The position numbers and the translations under genes were made by a program. A model generated the notes under the pieces. The model ran no database searches, was not told the DNA's origin, and worked only from the letters and a program-made list of their open reading frames with translations. This document shows positions 39,607-50,085 of a DNA stretch of 64,000 bases, in pieces. The stretch is from Deltaproteobacteria bacterium (GTDB taxonomy: Bacteria > Desulfobacterota > Binatia > UBA9968): assembly GCA_016193465.1 (NCBI GenBank), contig JACPSE010000023.1:1-64000 (forward strand). The letters are read 5' to 3'. How positions within the stretch are numbered: the first letter of the stretch is position 1; the number at the start of each line of letters is the position of its first letter.

Positions 39607-40788
39607 ATGAAACCGACTCCGGCCTTGCAGATCAAGGTTGGCTTGCTGATCGTGACCGCACTGATCATCCTTAGCGCTACCATCTTCCTGATGGGCAAAG
39701 AGAGGCGCTTCTTTGAAAACAAGGTCCCATTCGAGATCCATTTCTCGCGCACGATCGGCTTGCGCGAAGGGGCGCCAATCAGCCTGACAGGGGTGCGGGT
39801 GGGTTCGGTCGAGAGCCTGACCTTTCCCCGGAATGTCCAGGAAAAGTATATCGTGGTCCAGGTCAAGGTGGTCGGGGATGTGGCGCCGCGCGTCCGCAAG
39901 GATACCGTAGCCCGCATCCGCACGCAGGGGGTCTTGGGAGATAAGTTCATCGAGCTTTCAGGCGGCAGCCCCCAGAGTGAACCGTTGCAGGCTGGCGGGC
40001 TGATCGCTTCGGTGGATCCGCTCGACTACGAGGCGCTGCTTGGGGAGAGCGGAGACGTCGTGCAGGATTTTGCCGAGGTGGCCAATTCTCTTAAGGGGAT
40101 TCTAAAGTCAGCCCAGGAAGGAAAAGGGTTGCTGGGACAGATCGTCGCTCCAGAGCATGAAAAAGAATGGGGCGAGACCGCCAGCAACCTTCGCTCTGCC
40201 TCCGCTTCTCTAAAGAGCATTCTCCGCGCGGTCGAAAAAGGCGAGGGGGTCTTGGGACAGTTGGTGGAAAATAAGGAGGCCGGCCAGGCGGTGATGGAGG
40301 ATTTAAGGATCGGCTTGCATCAGTTGCGAGAGGCAACCGAGTCGCTGCAAAAAACCGCGCAAAAGATCGAGCACGGGGAAGGGACCCTGGGGACGCTGAT
40401 CCAGGACCCCCACGCCGGCAGAGAAATCCTCGCCAGTCTAAGGCGCTCCGCTGCCAATCTCGAGAGCGTCACTCGCCAGCTCCGCGAAGGCGATGGGGTT
40501 CTCCAGCGGCTGATCACGGACAAACCTTACGCCGATCGCCTCCTGGGGCACCTGGAGCAGACCGGGAGGGATCTGGCCGAGATCACGGGAAAGATAGAAC
40601 GAGGGGAAGGGACCATCGGCGCATTGGTGAACGATCCCGAGCTCTACCGGGAGGCCAGAGGGCTGGTTGGGGATGTCAAAGGGAGCTGGCTTTTTTCTAT
40701 CTATCGCTTTTTCCGCAATCTGGGTTTCTCCCGGGAAGATGCGCCCAAAGCAGGGACCCCGAAAGGGACAAGCCAGCCGGGAGAATAA
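39607..40788 (+). CDS. MCE/MlaD family protein
   Basis: N-terminal TM then MCE domain (GLREGAPISLTGVRVGSVESL). Confidence 0.94.
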   Translation: MKPTPALQIKVGLLIVTALIILSATIFLMGKERRFFENKVPFEIHFSRTIGLREGAPISLTGVRVGSVESLTFPRNVQEKYIVVQVKVVGDVAPRVRKDTVARIRTQGVLGDKFIELSGGSPQSEPLQAGGLIASVDPLDYEALLGESGDVVQDFAEVANSLKGILKSAQEGKGLLGQIVAPEHEKEWGETASNLRSASASLKSILRAVEKGEGVLGQLVENKEAGQAVMEDLRIGLHQLREATESLQKTAQKIEHGEGTLGTLIQDPHAGREILASLRRSAANLESVTRQLREGDGVLQRLITDKPYADRLLGHLEQTGRDLAEITGKIERGEGTIGALVNDPELYREARGLVGDVKGSWLFSIYRFFRNLGFSREDAPKAGTPKGTSQPGE

Positions 40789-40815
40789 CAACCAAAAGAC
40801 TAAAGGAGCAAACTT

Positions 40816-41436
40816 ATGCGTTTTCTACCGAGAGATGAAAAATTTTATGAACTCTTTGAGGCCAGCGTAAGCAAGGTAGTCGAAGGCGCCACCCAGTTGG
40901 AGGACTTGATCAGGGATTTTAAAGAGGTCTCGCTGAAGGCCAAGAAGATCAAGGACACGGAACACGAGGGCGACGTGGTTACGCACGACACGATCCAGAT
41001 GTTGAATCGGACCTTCGTCACGCCTTTGGACCGGGAGGACATTCACAACCTCATCACTGCGCTGGACGATGTCCTGGACTATGTTGAGGCCTGCGCCGAG
41101 CGGCTCAATCTCTTTAAGATCAGCGGCACCACCGAGGAGGCCATGCTTCTTGTCGGCATCCTCGTGCAGGCCATCAAGGAACTGGAAAAGGCGGTTTTTA
41201 AGTTGCGCCATTTAAAGGGCGCTGATTCCATCATGAAGAACTGCGTCGAGATCAACCGCCTGGAGCACGAGGGCGACTATGTGTGCCGGGCGGCGGTGGC
41301 TAAGCTGTTCGAGCCGGGCAACGATCCCCTCGAGGTCATCAAGTGGAAAGAAATCTACGAGACCCTGGAGAACGCCATCGATCGATGCGAAGATGTGGCC
41401 AACGTCCTGGAGGGGATCGTCCTCAAGAACGCTTAG
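40816..41436 (+). CDS. DUF47/TIGR00153 PhoU-like protein
   Basis: MRFLPRDEKFYELFEASVSKVVEGATQL; ALDDVLDYVEACAER. Confidence 0.92.
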   Translation: MRFLPRDEKFYELFEASVSKVVEGATQLEDLIRDFKEVSLKAKKIKDTEHEGDVVTHDTIQMLNRTFVTPLDREDIHNLITALDDVLDYVEACAERLNLFKISGTTEEAMLLVGILVQAIKELEKAVFKLRHLKGADSIMKNCVEINRLEHEGDYVCRAAVAKLFEPGNDPLEVIKWKEIYETLENAIDRCEDVANVLEGIVLKNA

Positions 41437-42074
41437 ACCCTGTGGTAGCCGTTTTTCTGATTGGAACCTACTAGAACCGTGTAGAGAGACAACTTGGAGA
41501 GTTTATAGGCCTTTTCTACCTCCAGCTCTGTGGCCTCGATAAAAGGCCCCAGTTTCAGATTGGTGCGCCATCCCAGCCTCCGGGTCACCGGGTCCAGCGT
41601 CTCGGTCAACAACCCCAGCAGTGGAAAATCGCTGGTAAAGTGGTTCACAACAACGATGCTCCCCCCGGGCCGGCAGACTCGTTTGGCTTCCTCCATCATC
41701 CGCACCGGGTCCGGCACCACGGTTACCACATGGAAGGCCATGACGTAGTCGAAGCTGTCATCCGGGAACTCCAGGTTAAGGGCGTCCATCTCGAGGACCT
41801 TTAAGTGGCTCCAGCCGTTCGCTTTTATTTTTCCCTGAGCCCGCGCGAGCATATCGGGCGCCACATCAATGCCGACCACTTCGCAGTGGCGAGGATAAGC
41901 GGGAAAAGAGGTGCCGGTTCCGGCGCCAAGTTCCAGCACTCGGGCCCCCTTGGGAATATGGAGGTCGCCGATGACCCGTCTTAAGCGGGAGGAGAAGATC
42001 TTGCCGAATACTTTGTCGTAAAACGGTGCGAAGTCCGAATAAAGCTTGCTCTCATGTGCCTCTATTTCGCCCAT
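41433..42074 (-). CDS. class I SAM methyltransferase, PmtA-like
   Basis: YSDFAPFYDKVFGKIFSSRL; VLELGAGTGTSFPAYP; VVNHF. Confidence 0.88.
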   Translation of the reverse strand: MGEIEAHESKLYSDFAPFYDKVFGKIFSSRLRRVIGDLHIPKGARVLELGAGTGTSFPAYPRHCEVVGIDVAPDMLARAQGKIKANGWSHLKVLEMDALNLEFPDDSFDYVMAFHVVTVVPDPVRMMEEAKRVCRPGGSIVVVNHFTSDFPLLGLLTETLDPVTRRLGWRTNLKLGPFIEATELEVEKAYKLSKLSLYTVLVGSNQKNGYHRV

Positions 42075-42113
42075 GGTGCTAACCTCGAGCCACGATGCCG
42101 GTCCTGTCGGAGA

Positions 42114-42311
42114 TCAAACAACTCGGATCTCCCGAGTCTGCCTTTTGTTGAACAAGGAGATGTCTCTCTTCTTAAAACGCCACTGTTTCCCTTTTTTGAA
42201 GCCAGGCAATATGTTTTTCCGGGCAAACTCGTTGACCGTATCAGGGCTGAGGTCCAGGATCCTGGCAACTTCCCTGCTGTTCAACAGATCCTCTTCTCTT
42301 TCCAGTAGCAT
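42114..42311 (-). CDS. excisionase/MerR-type HTH domain protein
   Basis: LLNSREVARILDLSPDTVNEFARKNILPGFKKGKQWRFKKRDI. Confidence 0.8.
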   Translation of the reverse strand: MLLEREEDLLNSREVARILDLSPDTVNEFARKNILPGFKKGKQWRFKKRDISLFNKRQTREIRVV

Positions 42312-42494
42312 AAGGCCCCCCGTCAGAATGGTCTCCGGCTAGCTAAGTATAAGGTGTGTTTTTTACCAAGTTAGCGGAAAGCTGTCAAGGCAAATGAGGC
42401 ATTCTTTGCTTGCGCCCAGGCTGAAGTTCCTTTAGCATCAGTGAATCTAGGCGTTCAGCACGAATGGGAGCTCCGAGCCTGCTCCCAATCTGCA

Positions 42495-42522
42495 GCCGAA
42501 GGCTGATCGCTGAAAGCTTCCT
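42495..42522. repeat. short 7-bp-period GCTGA array
   Basis: GCCGAAG GCTGATC GCTGAAA GCTTCCT, adjacent to GGGAGC...GCTCCC hairpin. Confidence 0.6.
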
Positions 42523-42525
42523 GTT

Positions 42526-45500
42526 ATGAAAAAGCTCTTCAAAATTATCGGTTTACTGGGGATGGCCCTGGCTCTTTTCTTCGTTGTCGTGCTTTTTGCC
42601 TTTTACCGTCTCGTCCAGGTAGGCGAGCTTCGCCGCTTCCTCATTAGCGAGATCGAGAGGCGAACGCATTTGCGAGTCAGCGTGGGAGAGGCGGAACTGC
42701 AAATGGGCAAGATTGTAGGGATCTCCTTTACCGACCTCGCGGTGAGGACGGCTGAAAGCGACCGGCCGGTGATTGCTGCTCAGAAGACCTTCATACGAGT
42801 AGCCCTGCTGCCGCTATTAGAGCGCAGGATGGTTTTTTACCAGGTCCGCTTCTATCGTCCGACAGTGAGGCTAGAACGGGACGGAGAAGGAGAGATAGCC
42901 GTATCAGACCTGATGGTTTACTTCCCTCTCCAGGCGCAGGGAGAGGATCCATTCGCGCTCGATTTGCGTGAGGTGAAAATCGAAAAGGGCGAAGTTATTT
43001 TGGCGGACCGTCAAGAAGCGCTGGAGCGCCCCGTTATCCAACTGCGGGAAGTGGATCTTAACCTACGGCGCATCCGTGCGGGGGAACTTGCCCCATCGGC
43101 GACCGGCACCGCTCAGAAGACGGCCGCTCCCAGCGAGGGAGATTTGGCGGTGGAGTTCGAACTAAAGGCGGCCATCGAGGGGGAAAATAATAGCGCCCGA
43201 GCCTGGCTTCAGTCAAAAGGGAAGATTCTCCTTCCAAGGGACAGGCTGGATTTCCGGCAGGCGTGGTGGGATGCGGATAGCCGGGCGGAGGGATTGCCCG
43301 TGAGTTTGTTGTCGCGGTATTACGGTCCGTTCCTTTCGGCAAAAGAGAGCCGGGGCATTCTCGCGCCCAAGCTGCGTTGGCAGGGGAGCATAGCCGGAGG
43401 AGGCCGCATTCAAGGGCAGATTGATTTTAAAGGGCTGGAGCTGGACGCTCCGCATATCTTCTCCGGCGTTGTGGCGCCCGGAGAGGGGCGCCTCGATTTG
43501 GGGCTCGAATGGACCCCCAAAGAGGTTCGTTTTCCGCAGCTTGAGCTTCGCTCGAAGGAGATCAACCTATCCGCGCAAGTATCCCTACGCTCCTTGGGAG
43601 AAGAAGATTCCCAACTAGAGGTTCACCTTACGACGCCCTTCCTGCCACTGGTTGCAGCGCGGAAGTATGTTCCCTTGAAAGCTCTAAGCTCGCCCTCGCT
43701 GGAATATCTTGCTAAGGCGATAAACCAGGGGGAGATGAGAGTGACGAAGGCCGGAGTGAGCGGTCCCATCTCTGGAATCCGCCGGCTGCTTGAGCCCGGC
43801 TCCGAAAGTAATATCTGGCTGGATGCTGAATTGAAGGGAGCGGGAGGCCACTTGCCGGGAGACCGTTATCTTCCGCTCAAGGGCATCAGCGGGCGGCTGC
43901 TTCTGGAAAAGGGCACCCTCTATTATAAAAACTTCAAGGGCATGTACGGGCTGTCGCGCCTGACGGAAATCGAGGGGATTCAAAACGGGATTTTTTCCGG
44001 CCGGAGGTCTCTGGAGCTGCGCGTCAGGGGCGAGGTCGATCTATCCCAGTTGCGCGAACAACTGAAACTTGGCTTAGTGCCGGTCCAGGCGGCGAAGGCG
44101 GGCGATCTCTTCCAGGAGTTCAGCGGCAGAGGCAGGTTGGGCTTGCTGCTGCGCACAGACTTTACCGGGTCACCTCTTTACGAAGGACAACTGTCCGTGG
44201 ACAGCACGCGTATCCGGATGGGGGATGTCTCTCTGACACAGGTCAAAGGAGAGCTGTCTGTTTCTCCCAAAGAGATTCGCGCCGAAGGAGTCACCGCCCT
44301 GTTGGGAGGCTCTCCTCTGCTTATGAAGGTTGTTCTGAGCAATTATCTATCGGAAAAAGCGACCTTCGACCTCACGGCAGACTCTTCTGGTGTGAGAGCG
44401 GGCGACGCGCTTCGCCTCCTTCTTTCCATGGGGGCGCCGCAAGATCCCGGAACGGTGCGCGGCAGTCTTCACTATCGAGGTTCTCTATTGTCAGCCGGGG
44501 AGCGGAGTCTCAGCGGATCGTTGGAGCTGATCGGGGCTCAGTTACCGCTGGGATTTTTTCGCCAACCTTTGCGGGAGGCGCGCGGGAAGGTCTCGTTCGA
44601 TGAAAAGGGCTTCGAGCTTCATGGCCTGCGGGCTCAATTGGCTGGCTATGGATTCGACTTCAGCGGGCGGTGGAGGTATGCGGAAAAACCGCAACTGACC
44701 TTCTCGCTCAACTCCCCGGAGATGGACATTGCTTTGCTGCTGCCTCAGGAGGAGAAAGGCGGCAGGGATTGGTACGAGCGTCTCCAGGCAAGAGGCAGGA
44801 TCAACATTGGCAAGGGGCGGTTCGAGGGCTTTGAGTTTTCCGATCTCAGCACGGATCTCACTCTGGACAAGAGGCTCTGGCGCCTGGAGAATTTTTCCGC
44901 GCGCTCCCTGGGTGGGACTGTCCAAGGCACGGGAAGTTTTGCCGATGGCGCCGACGGTCTGGCATTTTCTATCGAGCCGAGAGTCCAGGGAGTCCCGCTG
45001 CAAGGGTTTCTCAGGTGGTTTGACATGGGAACAAGGGAGATCACGGGGAGAATCAACCTTGCCGGCAGGCTCGAGTCCCGCGGGGCCACAGGGGCTGAAA
45101 GGAAACGGAATCTCACGGGCAATTTTCAGCTCGAGATCGAGGATGGTTTGGCGCGGCGGCTGCAACTGTTGGTGCGGATTCTCAATGTCATGGACCTGAC
45201 GCGCTGGTTCTCTTTCCGGTTGCCGGATCTGACCCAGAAGGGGATACGCTTTCGCAGCGTGACCGGAGACTTCAAGGTAAAAAAAGGGATTTATTCGACG
45301 GAGAATCTCCTGGTCGACAGCGATGATCTGAGTATCAGCGGGGCCGGTCAGTACGACGGTCCGAACGATGCTATCGACGCCGTTCTCGCGCTTCGTCCAT
45401 TTCCAAGATTGGGTTCTGTCGTGAGCTATATACCACTGATCGGCCCTGGAATCGCCGGCATCAAGGATTCCGTGATGGTGGCGAGCTTCCGTGTCCAGGG

Positions 45501-45618
45501 ACCTGTGGACGATGCGACTATCACTCCAGCCCCTCTGAGCACGCTCTCCGAGTGGTTTTTCAGCGCCCTGAAGCTCCCGCAAAAGCTGATCACGATACCG
45601 GGGACGGGAAAGAAGTGA
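42526..45618 (+). CDS. AsmA-like/DUF3971 C-terminal domain protein
   Basis: N-terminal TM, 1030 aa beta-rich; DLSISGAGQYDGPNDAIDAVLALRPF...IPLIGPGIAGI. Confidence 0.88.
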   Translation: MKKLFKIIGLLGMALALFFVVVLFAFYRLVQVGELRRFLISEIERRTHLRVSVGEAELQMGKIVGISFTDLAVRTAESDRPVIAAQKTFIRVALLPLLERRMVFYQVRFYRPTVRLERDGEGEIAVSDLMVYFPLQAQGEDPFALDLREVKIEKGEVILADRQEALERPVIQLREVDLNLRRIRAGELAPSATGTAQKTAAPSEGDLAVEFELKAAIEGENNSARAWLQSKGKILLPRDRLDFRQAWWDADSRAEGLPVSLLSRYYGPFLSAKESRGILAPKLRWQGSIAGGGRIQGQIDFKGLELDAPHIFSGVVAPGEGRLDLGLEWTPKEVRFPQLELRSKEINLSAQVSLRSLGEEDSQLEVHLTTPFLPLVAARKYVPLKALSSPSLEYLAKAINQGEMRVTKAGVSGPISGIRRLLEPGSESNIWLDAELKGAGGHLPGDRYLPLKGISGRLLLEKGTLYYKNFKGMYGLSRLTEIEGIQNGIFSGRRSLELRVRGEVDLSQLREQLKLGLVPVQAAKAGDLFQEFSGRGRLGLLLRTDFTGSPLYEGQLSVDSTRIRMGDVSLTQVKGELSVSPKEIRAEGVTALLGGSPLLMKVVLSNYLSEKATFDLTADSSGVRAGDALRLLLSMGAPQDPGTVRGSLHYRGSLLSAGERSLSGSLELIGAQLPLGFFRQPLREARGKVSFDEKGFELHGLRAQLAGYGFDFSGRWRYAEKPQLTFSLNSPEMDIALLLPQEEKGGRDWYERLQARGRINIGKGRFEGFEFSDLSTDLTLDKRLWRLENFSARSLGGTVQGTGSFADGADGLAFSIEPRVQGVPLQGFLRWFDMGTREITGRINLAGRLESRGATGAERKRNLTGNFQLEIEDGLARRLQLLVRILNVMDLTRWFSFRLPDLTQKGIRFRSVTGDFKVKKGIYSTENLLVDSDDLSISGAGQYDGPNDAIDAVLALRPFPRLGSVVSYIPLIGPGIAGIKDSVMVASFRVQGPVDDATITPAPLSTLSEWFFSALKLPQKLITIPGTGKK

Positions 45619-45884
45619 TGTGGGAGATATTACTCTATACCAGGAAGGACTGCTGTCTCTGCGAGGAGATGAAAGAGATTGTTCGCAAAGTGGCAGGGGA
45701 GTTTCCTTTGGACGTGAAAGAGATTGACATAGACAGCGTGGCTGATCTTCAGGAGAAGTACGGCAGCGAAGTCCCCGTCCTCTTCATCAACGGCCGCAAG
45801 GCCTTTAAGGTCCGGGTGACGGAACGGGAGCTTAAAAAGAGATTAAAGAGATTGAGAAAGGAGGCGGTAGCAAGCAGCGGCTGA
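45618..45884 (+). CDS. glutaredoxin-family (DUF836-like) protein
   Basis: ILLYTRKDCCLCEEMKEIV; EVPVLFINGRKAF; TGATG coupling to upstream gene. Confidence 0.87.
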   Translation: MWEILLYTRKDCCLCEEMKEIVRKVAGEFPLDVKEIDIDSVADLQEKYGSEVPVLFINGRKAFKVRVTERELKKRLKRLRKEAVASSG

Positions 45885-45962
45885 GGTTTCCCAGCAGCTT
45901 TCTATCGAATCTGAAATGGGGCCTGAGCATCTTGGGGACGGTAAAAACATATTGCCTATCTC

Positions 45963-47165
45963 TTATTTCAACCGGTAGGTCGGATAAGCTTCGGTCTGCT
46001 GGTCAAACCATTCATCCGGCAGGTCGTGACCGATCCTTTTTCGTTTGGCTTCCCGATATACCGTAGGGACCAGAACCGCGAAGCGCACCACCGCCGCGCT
46101 CGCTCCTGCCGGTGACGGGCTGAAGGTGATCTGTTTGGCTTCGCTCCGCCCGACTGCTTGCCCCTCGACCAGATCGGTCAAGAACACTCGTTTGCTCGCA
46201 TACTTCTCCAACAGTCGCCACCCCGCCATGCGGTACCCGGTTTGTCCCCCTCGTTTTCGAGCAGCCAGTTTCGCTTCTTGAGGTTCACCCGTGGTCATGA
46301 GGGATGTGACAAAGTCTTTCGCCGCGTCATACTCGAGCGATCGCGGAAAAGTCCATGACACCACATCCGCCTTTTCAAGCATCCTGTCGTCGTATTCCGC
46401 CCCCGTCACGCAATACACGTGCGCTCCCTGTGCTACCCACGCGGGATCGAATGTAGGTTCCGCGGTATTTGTCGCGGAGATCACTATGTCCGCATCCCGG
46501 ACTGCCTCTTCCGCTGAAGAGACTGGTGTGATTTCTATTCCCAGCTGCTTCTTCATCTGTTCGGTGAAGTTAGACCGGCTTTTAGGGTTGGGACTGAAAA
46601 CTTTGACAGTCTTGATATCTCTCACCAAACAATGTCCCATGAGTACTGAGCGGGCCATCCAGCCGGCTCCGATCAGGCCGATAGACCGGGCATCCGTCCG
46701 CGCTAAATACTTGGCGTTGAGGGCGGCGACACCACCGACTCGTATCACTTGAACGTCGCGTTCCTGCACGATCGCTAACAGTTTGCCTGCTCGCATATCG
46801 AACAAGAACAACCACCCGCTCTTTTCACTGTCTTGCGGGTACCCGGGCTTTTGGCTGGTATCAGCGTTAAGCGTCTCGCCGAGCGGCGCGATCACTCGAC
46901 GCGGCATCCCAAACTGCTCAACGGTCACACTGACCCAAGAATTGAGACGTAGGATAGCTGTAGCGTCCACTAAGTCCAAAACCGGTCGCAGTCGAAGGGT
47001 GTAAACTCTTTCAAGCCCCTCAGCCTTGCCGACTTCTATGTTGCGTCCACCGTCCCATCGCACGAGCTGGCCCCGGCCTATTCGACGAGTACTCTCTTCT
47101 ACCGCCTCGAGGCATTTCTCCATGGTTAAAACCTGCACCACATCGTCGTTAGTCAGCAGAAGCAT
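45963..47165 (-). CDS. ornithine cyclodeaminase/mu-crystallin family protein
   Basis: SIGLIGAGWMARSVLMG; DADIVISATNTAEPTFDPAWVAQGAHV. Confidence 0.88.
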   Translation of the reverse strand: MLLLTNDDVVQVLTMEKCLEAVEESTRRIGRGQLVRWDGGRNIEVGKAEGLERVYTLRLRPVLDLVDATAILRLNSWVSVTVEQFGMPRRVIAPLGETLNADTSQKPGYPQDSEKSGWLFLFDMRAGKLLAIVQERDVQVIRVGGVAALNAKYLARTDARSIGLIGAGWMARSVLMGHCLVRDIKTVKVFSPNPKSRSNFTEQMKKQLGIEITPVSSAEEAVRDADIVISATNTAEPTFDPAWVAQGAHVYCVTGAEYDDRMLEKADVVSWTFPRSLEYDAAKDFVTSLMTTGEPQEAKLAARKRGGQTGYRMAGWRLLEKYASKRVFLTDLVEGQAVGRSEAKQITFSPSPAGASAAVVRFAVLVPTVYREAKRKRIGHDLPDEWFDQQTEAYPTYRLK

Positions 47166-47223
47166 TGCACACCTCCTTGGCTGTTCGGGACAACCCTATG
47201 CAAGACCCCTTTTTCCCATCTTT

Positions 47224-47613
47224 CTAGGCCTGATCGCTATGCGCAGTATTATAAAGAGCGTTACGTAGCACGCGCCCCGGATGGGTTCCTGTAGGCTCGC
47301 CCCGCTCCAGCAACACCTGGCCGTTGACCACCGTATAGTGAATGCCTTCAGCTAGATCGCGCATCCACCACCTATTATTCAGGAGATCATGCACGACTTC
47401 TTGCTTTCCTGGTTTCACCGTATCGGGATTGAGGATGATGAGGTCTGCCGCGAGTCCCGGCTGCAATAGGCCGCGATCATAGATCCCGAAGGCCGAGGCC
47501 GAATCAAAGGTCAGACGGCGAACAGCCTGTTCGAGCGACATGATGCCCCGTTCTCGGACCCAATAGCCTAGGAGGCGTGTGCTGTAAATGATAAGAACTT
47601 GCTTTTTGACCAC
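47224..47613 (-). pseudogene. C-terminal remnant of a D-aminoacylase/Amidohydro_3-like protein
   Basis: LEQAVRRLTFDSASAFGIYDRGLLQPGLAADLIILNPDTV...VVNGQVLLERGEPTGTHPGRVLR; no N-terminal metal-binding domain. Confidence 0.7.
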
Positions 47614-47722
47614 AAGGTCGAAGAATCCTATTTTTCCCGCGACCGCGTACCGACGCAGCCCCTGAGAGCCTCATGTGACCGGCGGAAGGAGATCGGGCCG
47701 GCCCGGGTCAGCGTTTCGGACA

Positions 47723-47755
47723 GGACAATATCCGATAAGGAGGCGTTATGTCAAC
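47723..47755 (+). repeat. copy A of 33-bp motif (RBS and ATG of RAYT remnant)
   Basis: GGACAATATCCGATAAGGAGGCGTTATGTCAAC; 29/33 identical to reverse complement of 62889-62921. Confidence 0.8.
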
Positions 47756-48134
47756 TTCTGGGATAGCAACTTGTGGTAGCAAAGTTAGTGGGATAGGACA
47801 AGCTCAAGCCAGGTATCGGGAGTTTGTCAGAGAAGGGCTAGAGCATCAACCTTGGGAGAGGCTTAAGGGGCAGATTTATCTCGGCAGTGAGGAGTTTATA
47901 GAGAGGCATACCCGAGGGGTGGAAGAGATCAAGGAAGTACCCCGGGCGCAATGGAGGGCGGCGAGGCCGACTTTGGAAAAGCTCTTTAGCAGGCAAGGAG
48001 ACAAGGCCGTTGAGGTGGCCTACAGAGAGTACAGATACAAGCTAGGAGAGATTGCCGAATATCTTGGGGTGCACTATGCTACGGTGAGTCGCAGGCTGAA
48101 GGATTTGGAGAGAAGAAAAAAGAGGAATGTATGA
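47748..48134 (+). pseudogene. C-terminal remnant of RAYT/Y1 transposase (HTH part only)
   Basis: YREFVREGLEHQPWERLKGQIYLGSEEFIERH...REYRYKLGEIAEYLGVHYATVSRRLK parallels C-terminus of the 28868-29821 RAYT. Confidence 0.75.
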
Positions 48135-48171
48135 TTGCAAGACCTGACCCCAAAACCCTTATGGACCAGGG

Positions 48172-50007
48172 CTAACTGTCCTCTTCCCGCCGTCTCGGAC
48201 GCTCTGTTTGTTTGAGGACCTTTTTGCGCAGCCGGACCGATTGAGGCGTCACCTCCACCAGTTCGTCGTCGCCGATCCACTCGATCCCCTCTTCCAATCC
48301 CATCTCCCGGTGCGGCGTGATCAGGATATTTTCATCCCGGCCTGCGGCGCGGATGTTGGTCAGCTTTTTTTCCCGGCAGATGTTGACGTTGAGGTCGTTG
48401 TCGCGCGAATACTCGCCGACGACCATTCCCTCGTACACGCGGGTGCCCGGGGCGGTGAAGAGGGTCCCTCGCTCCTGGAGATGGAAGACCGCGTAGGGGG
48501 TCGCCAGGCCCTCGCGGTCCGCTACCATGGCGCCGTTGCTGCGCGCCTGAATCGACCCGTGCCAGGGCGACCAGCCGTTGAAAAGCGCGTTCATGATCCC
48601 CGTGCCTCTCGTGTCGGTGAGAAAGCGCGAGCGGAAGCCGATAAGTCCCCGCGAGGGCACGGCGAACTCCAGCCGCACGCGTCGTCCCGACCCGGCAGGC
48701 GCCATTTTGGTCATCTTGCCGCGCCGCACCGCAAGTAGCTGCGAGATCATGCCGATGTAATCCTCCGGAATGTCGATCATGAGCAACTCCACCGGCTCGT
48801 GGAGCTTGCCATCCACCTCCCGGGTGACCACGGTCGGCTTGGATACCTGCAGCTCGTAGCCTTCGCGCCGCATGGTCTCGATCAAGATGGCGAGCTGAAA
48901 CTCCCCGCGGCCGGTGACCCGAAAGGCATCCGGTGAATCCGTCTCTTCGACGCGTAGACTCACGTTTTTCCGTTGTTCGTATTGCAGGCGCTCGCGCAGT
49001 TTGCGCGAGGTGACAAATTCTCCCTCGCGGCCCGCCCAAGGCGAAGTATTGGCGCTGAAGATCATGGCGATGGTCGGTTCATCCACACGCAGCGCAGGCA
49101 GCGCTCGCGGGAGGTCTCGGTCAGCGATAGTATCGCCGATCTCGATGTCCTCGATGCCCGCTACTGCCACGATATCGCCCGCGCCGACCCTTTCGACCTC
49201 GATTCGCTTGAGCCCCTGCCAACCGAAGAGCTGAGTGATTTTCACGGGCTGCTGGGAGCCGCCCGATCGGCAGAGAGTATAGAGGCCGGGAGTCAACGCG
49301 CCGTTCTTCAGCCGGCCAACCGCCAGGCGGCCGAGGTAGTCGCTGTAGTCGAGATTGTTGGCCTGGAATTGCGTTGGCGCCTGCGAGTCAATCTGCGGCC
49401 CAGGGAGCGCCTCTACGATCAGGTCGAACAAAGGCCGGAGGTCCGTTGCCGGTTGCTTGAGGTCGCGGGTCGCGATGCCGGCGCGCGCGTTGGTGTAAAC
49501 CACCGGGAAGTCCAGTTGGTCCTCGGTGGCGTCAAGATCAATGAACAGATCGTAGATTTCATCCAGCACGGCGCTCACCCTGGCGTCGGGCCGATCGATC
49601 TTGTTGATACAGACAATCGGCGGCAGATCGGCTTCCAACGCTTTCTTTAAGACGAAGCGGGTTTGCGGCAGCGGACCCTCGGACGCGTCGACTAGCAACA
49701 TCACGCCGTCGACCATCGCCAGCGTGCGCTCGACCTCGCCGCCGAAATCCGCGTGACCGGGGGTATCGACGATGTTGATTTTGACCCCGTGATAGTGAAT
49801 CGAGGTGTTCTTGGCCAGGATGGTGATGCCGTGCTCCCGTTCGAGATCCAGGGAGTCCATGACGCGCTCCATCACTTGCTCGTGGGCGCGAAAGATGCCG
49901 CTTTGATGGAGCATGGCGTCAACCAGGGTCGTCTTGCCGTGGTCGACGTGGGCGATAATGCCGACGTTACGGATATCATCGCGCCGCCTTGGCTTGTTTT
50001 CACTCAT
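48172..50007 (-). CDS. typA: GTPase TypA/BipA
   Basis: [27 protein letters not shown]; full length. Confidence 0.97.
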   Translation of the reverse strand: MSENKPRRRDDIRNVGIIAHVDHGKTTLVDAMLHQSGIFRAHEQVMERVMDSLDLEREHGITILAKNTSIHYHGVKINIVDTPGHADFGGEVERTLAMVDGVMLLVDASEGPLPQTRFVLKKALEADLPPIVCINKIDRPDARVSAVLDEIYDLFIDLDATEDQLDFPVVYTNARAGIATRDLKQPATDLRPLFDLIVEALPGPQIDSQAPTQFQANNLDYSDYLGRLAVGRLKNGALTPGLYTLCRSGGSQQPVKITQLFGWQGLKRIEVERVGAGDIVAVAGIEDIEIGDTIADRDLPRALPALRVDEPTIAMIFSANTSPWAGREGEFVTSRKLRERLQYEQRKNVSLRVEETDSPDAFRVTGRGEFQLAILIETMRREGYELQVSKPTVVTREVDGKLHEPVELLMIDIPEDYIGMISQLLAVRRGKMTKMAPAGSGRRVRLEFAVPSRGLIGFRSRFLTDTRGTGIMNALFNGWSPWHGSIQARSNGAMVADREGLATPYAVFHLQERGTLFTAPGTRVYEGMVVGEYSRDNDLNVNICREKKLTNIRAAGRDENILITPHREMGLEEGIEWIGDDELVEVTPQSVRLRKKVLKQTERPRRREEDS

Positions 50008-50085
50008 AACTCACTTATTGGGGAGCGTGGCGGTTTTGTCAAGCGATCTTTCTTGCTTAGCGTGCTTCCGTAGAGTATAAATTTT

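Noticed and set aside
44542-45582. 346-aa minus ORF
   Set aside because: Antisense shadow of the AsmA-like gene.
48973-49650. 225-aa plus ORF
   Set aside because: Antisense shadow of typA.
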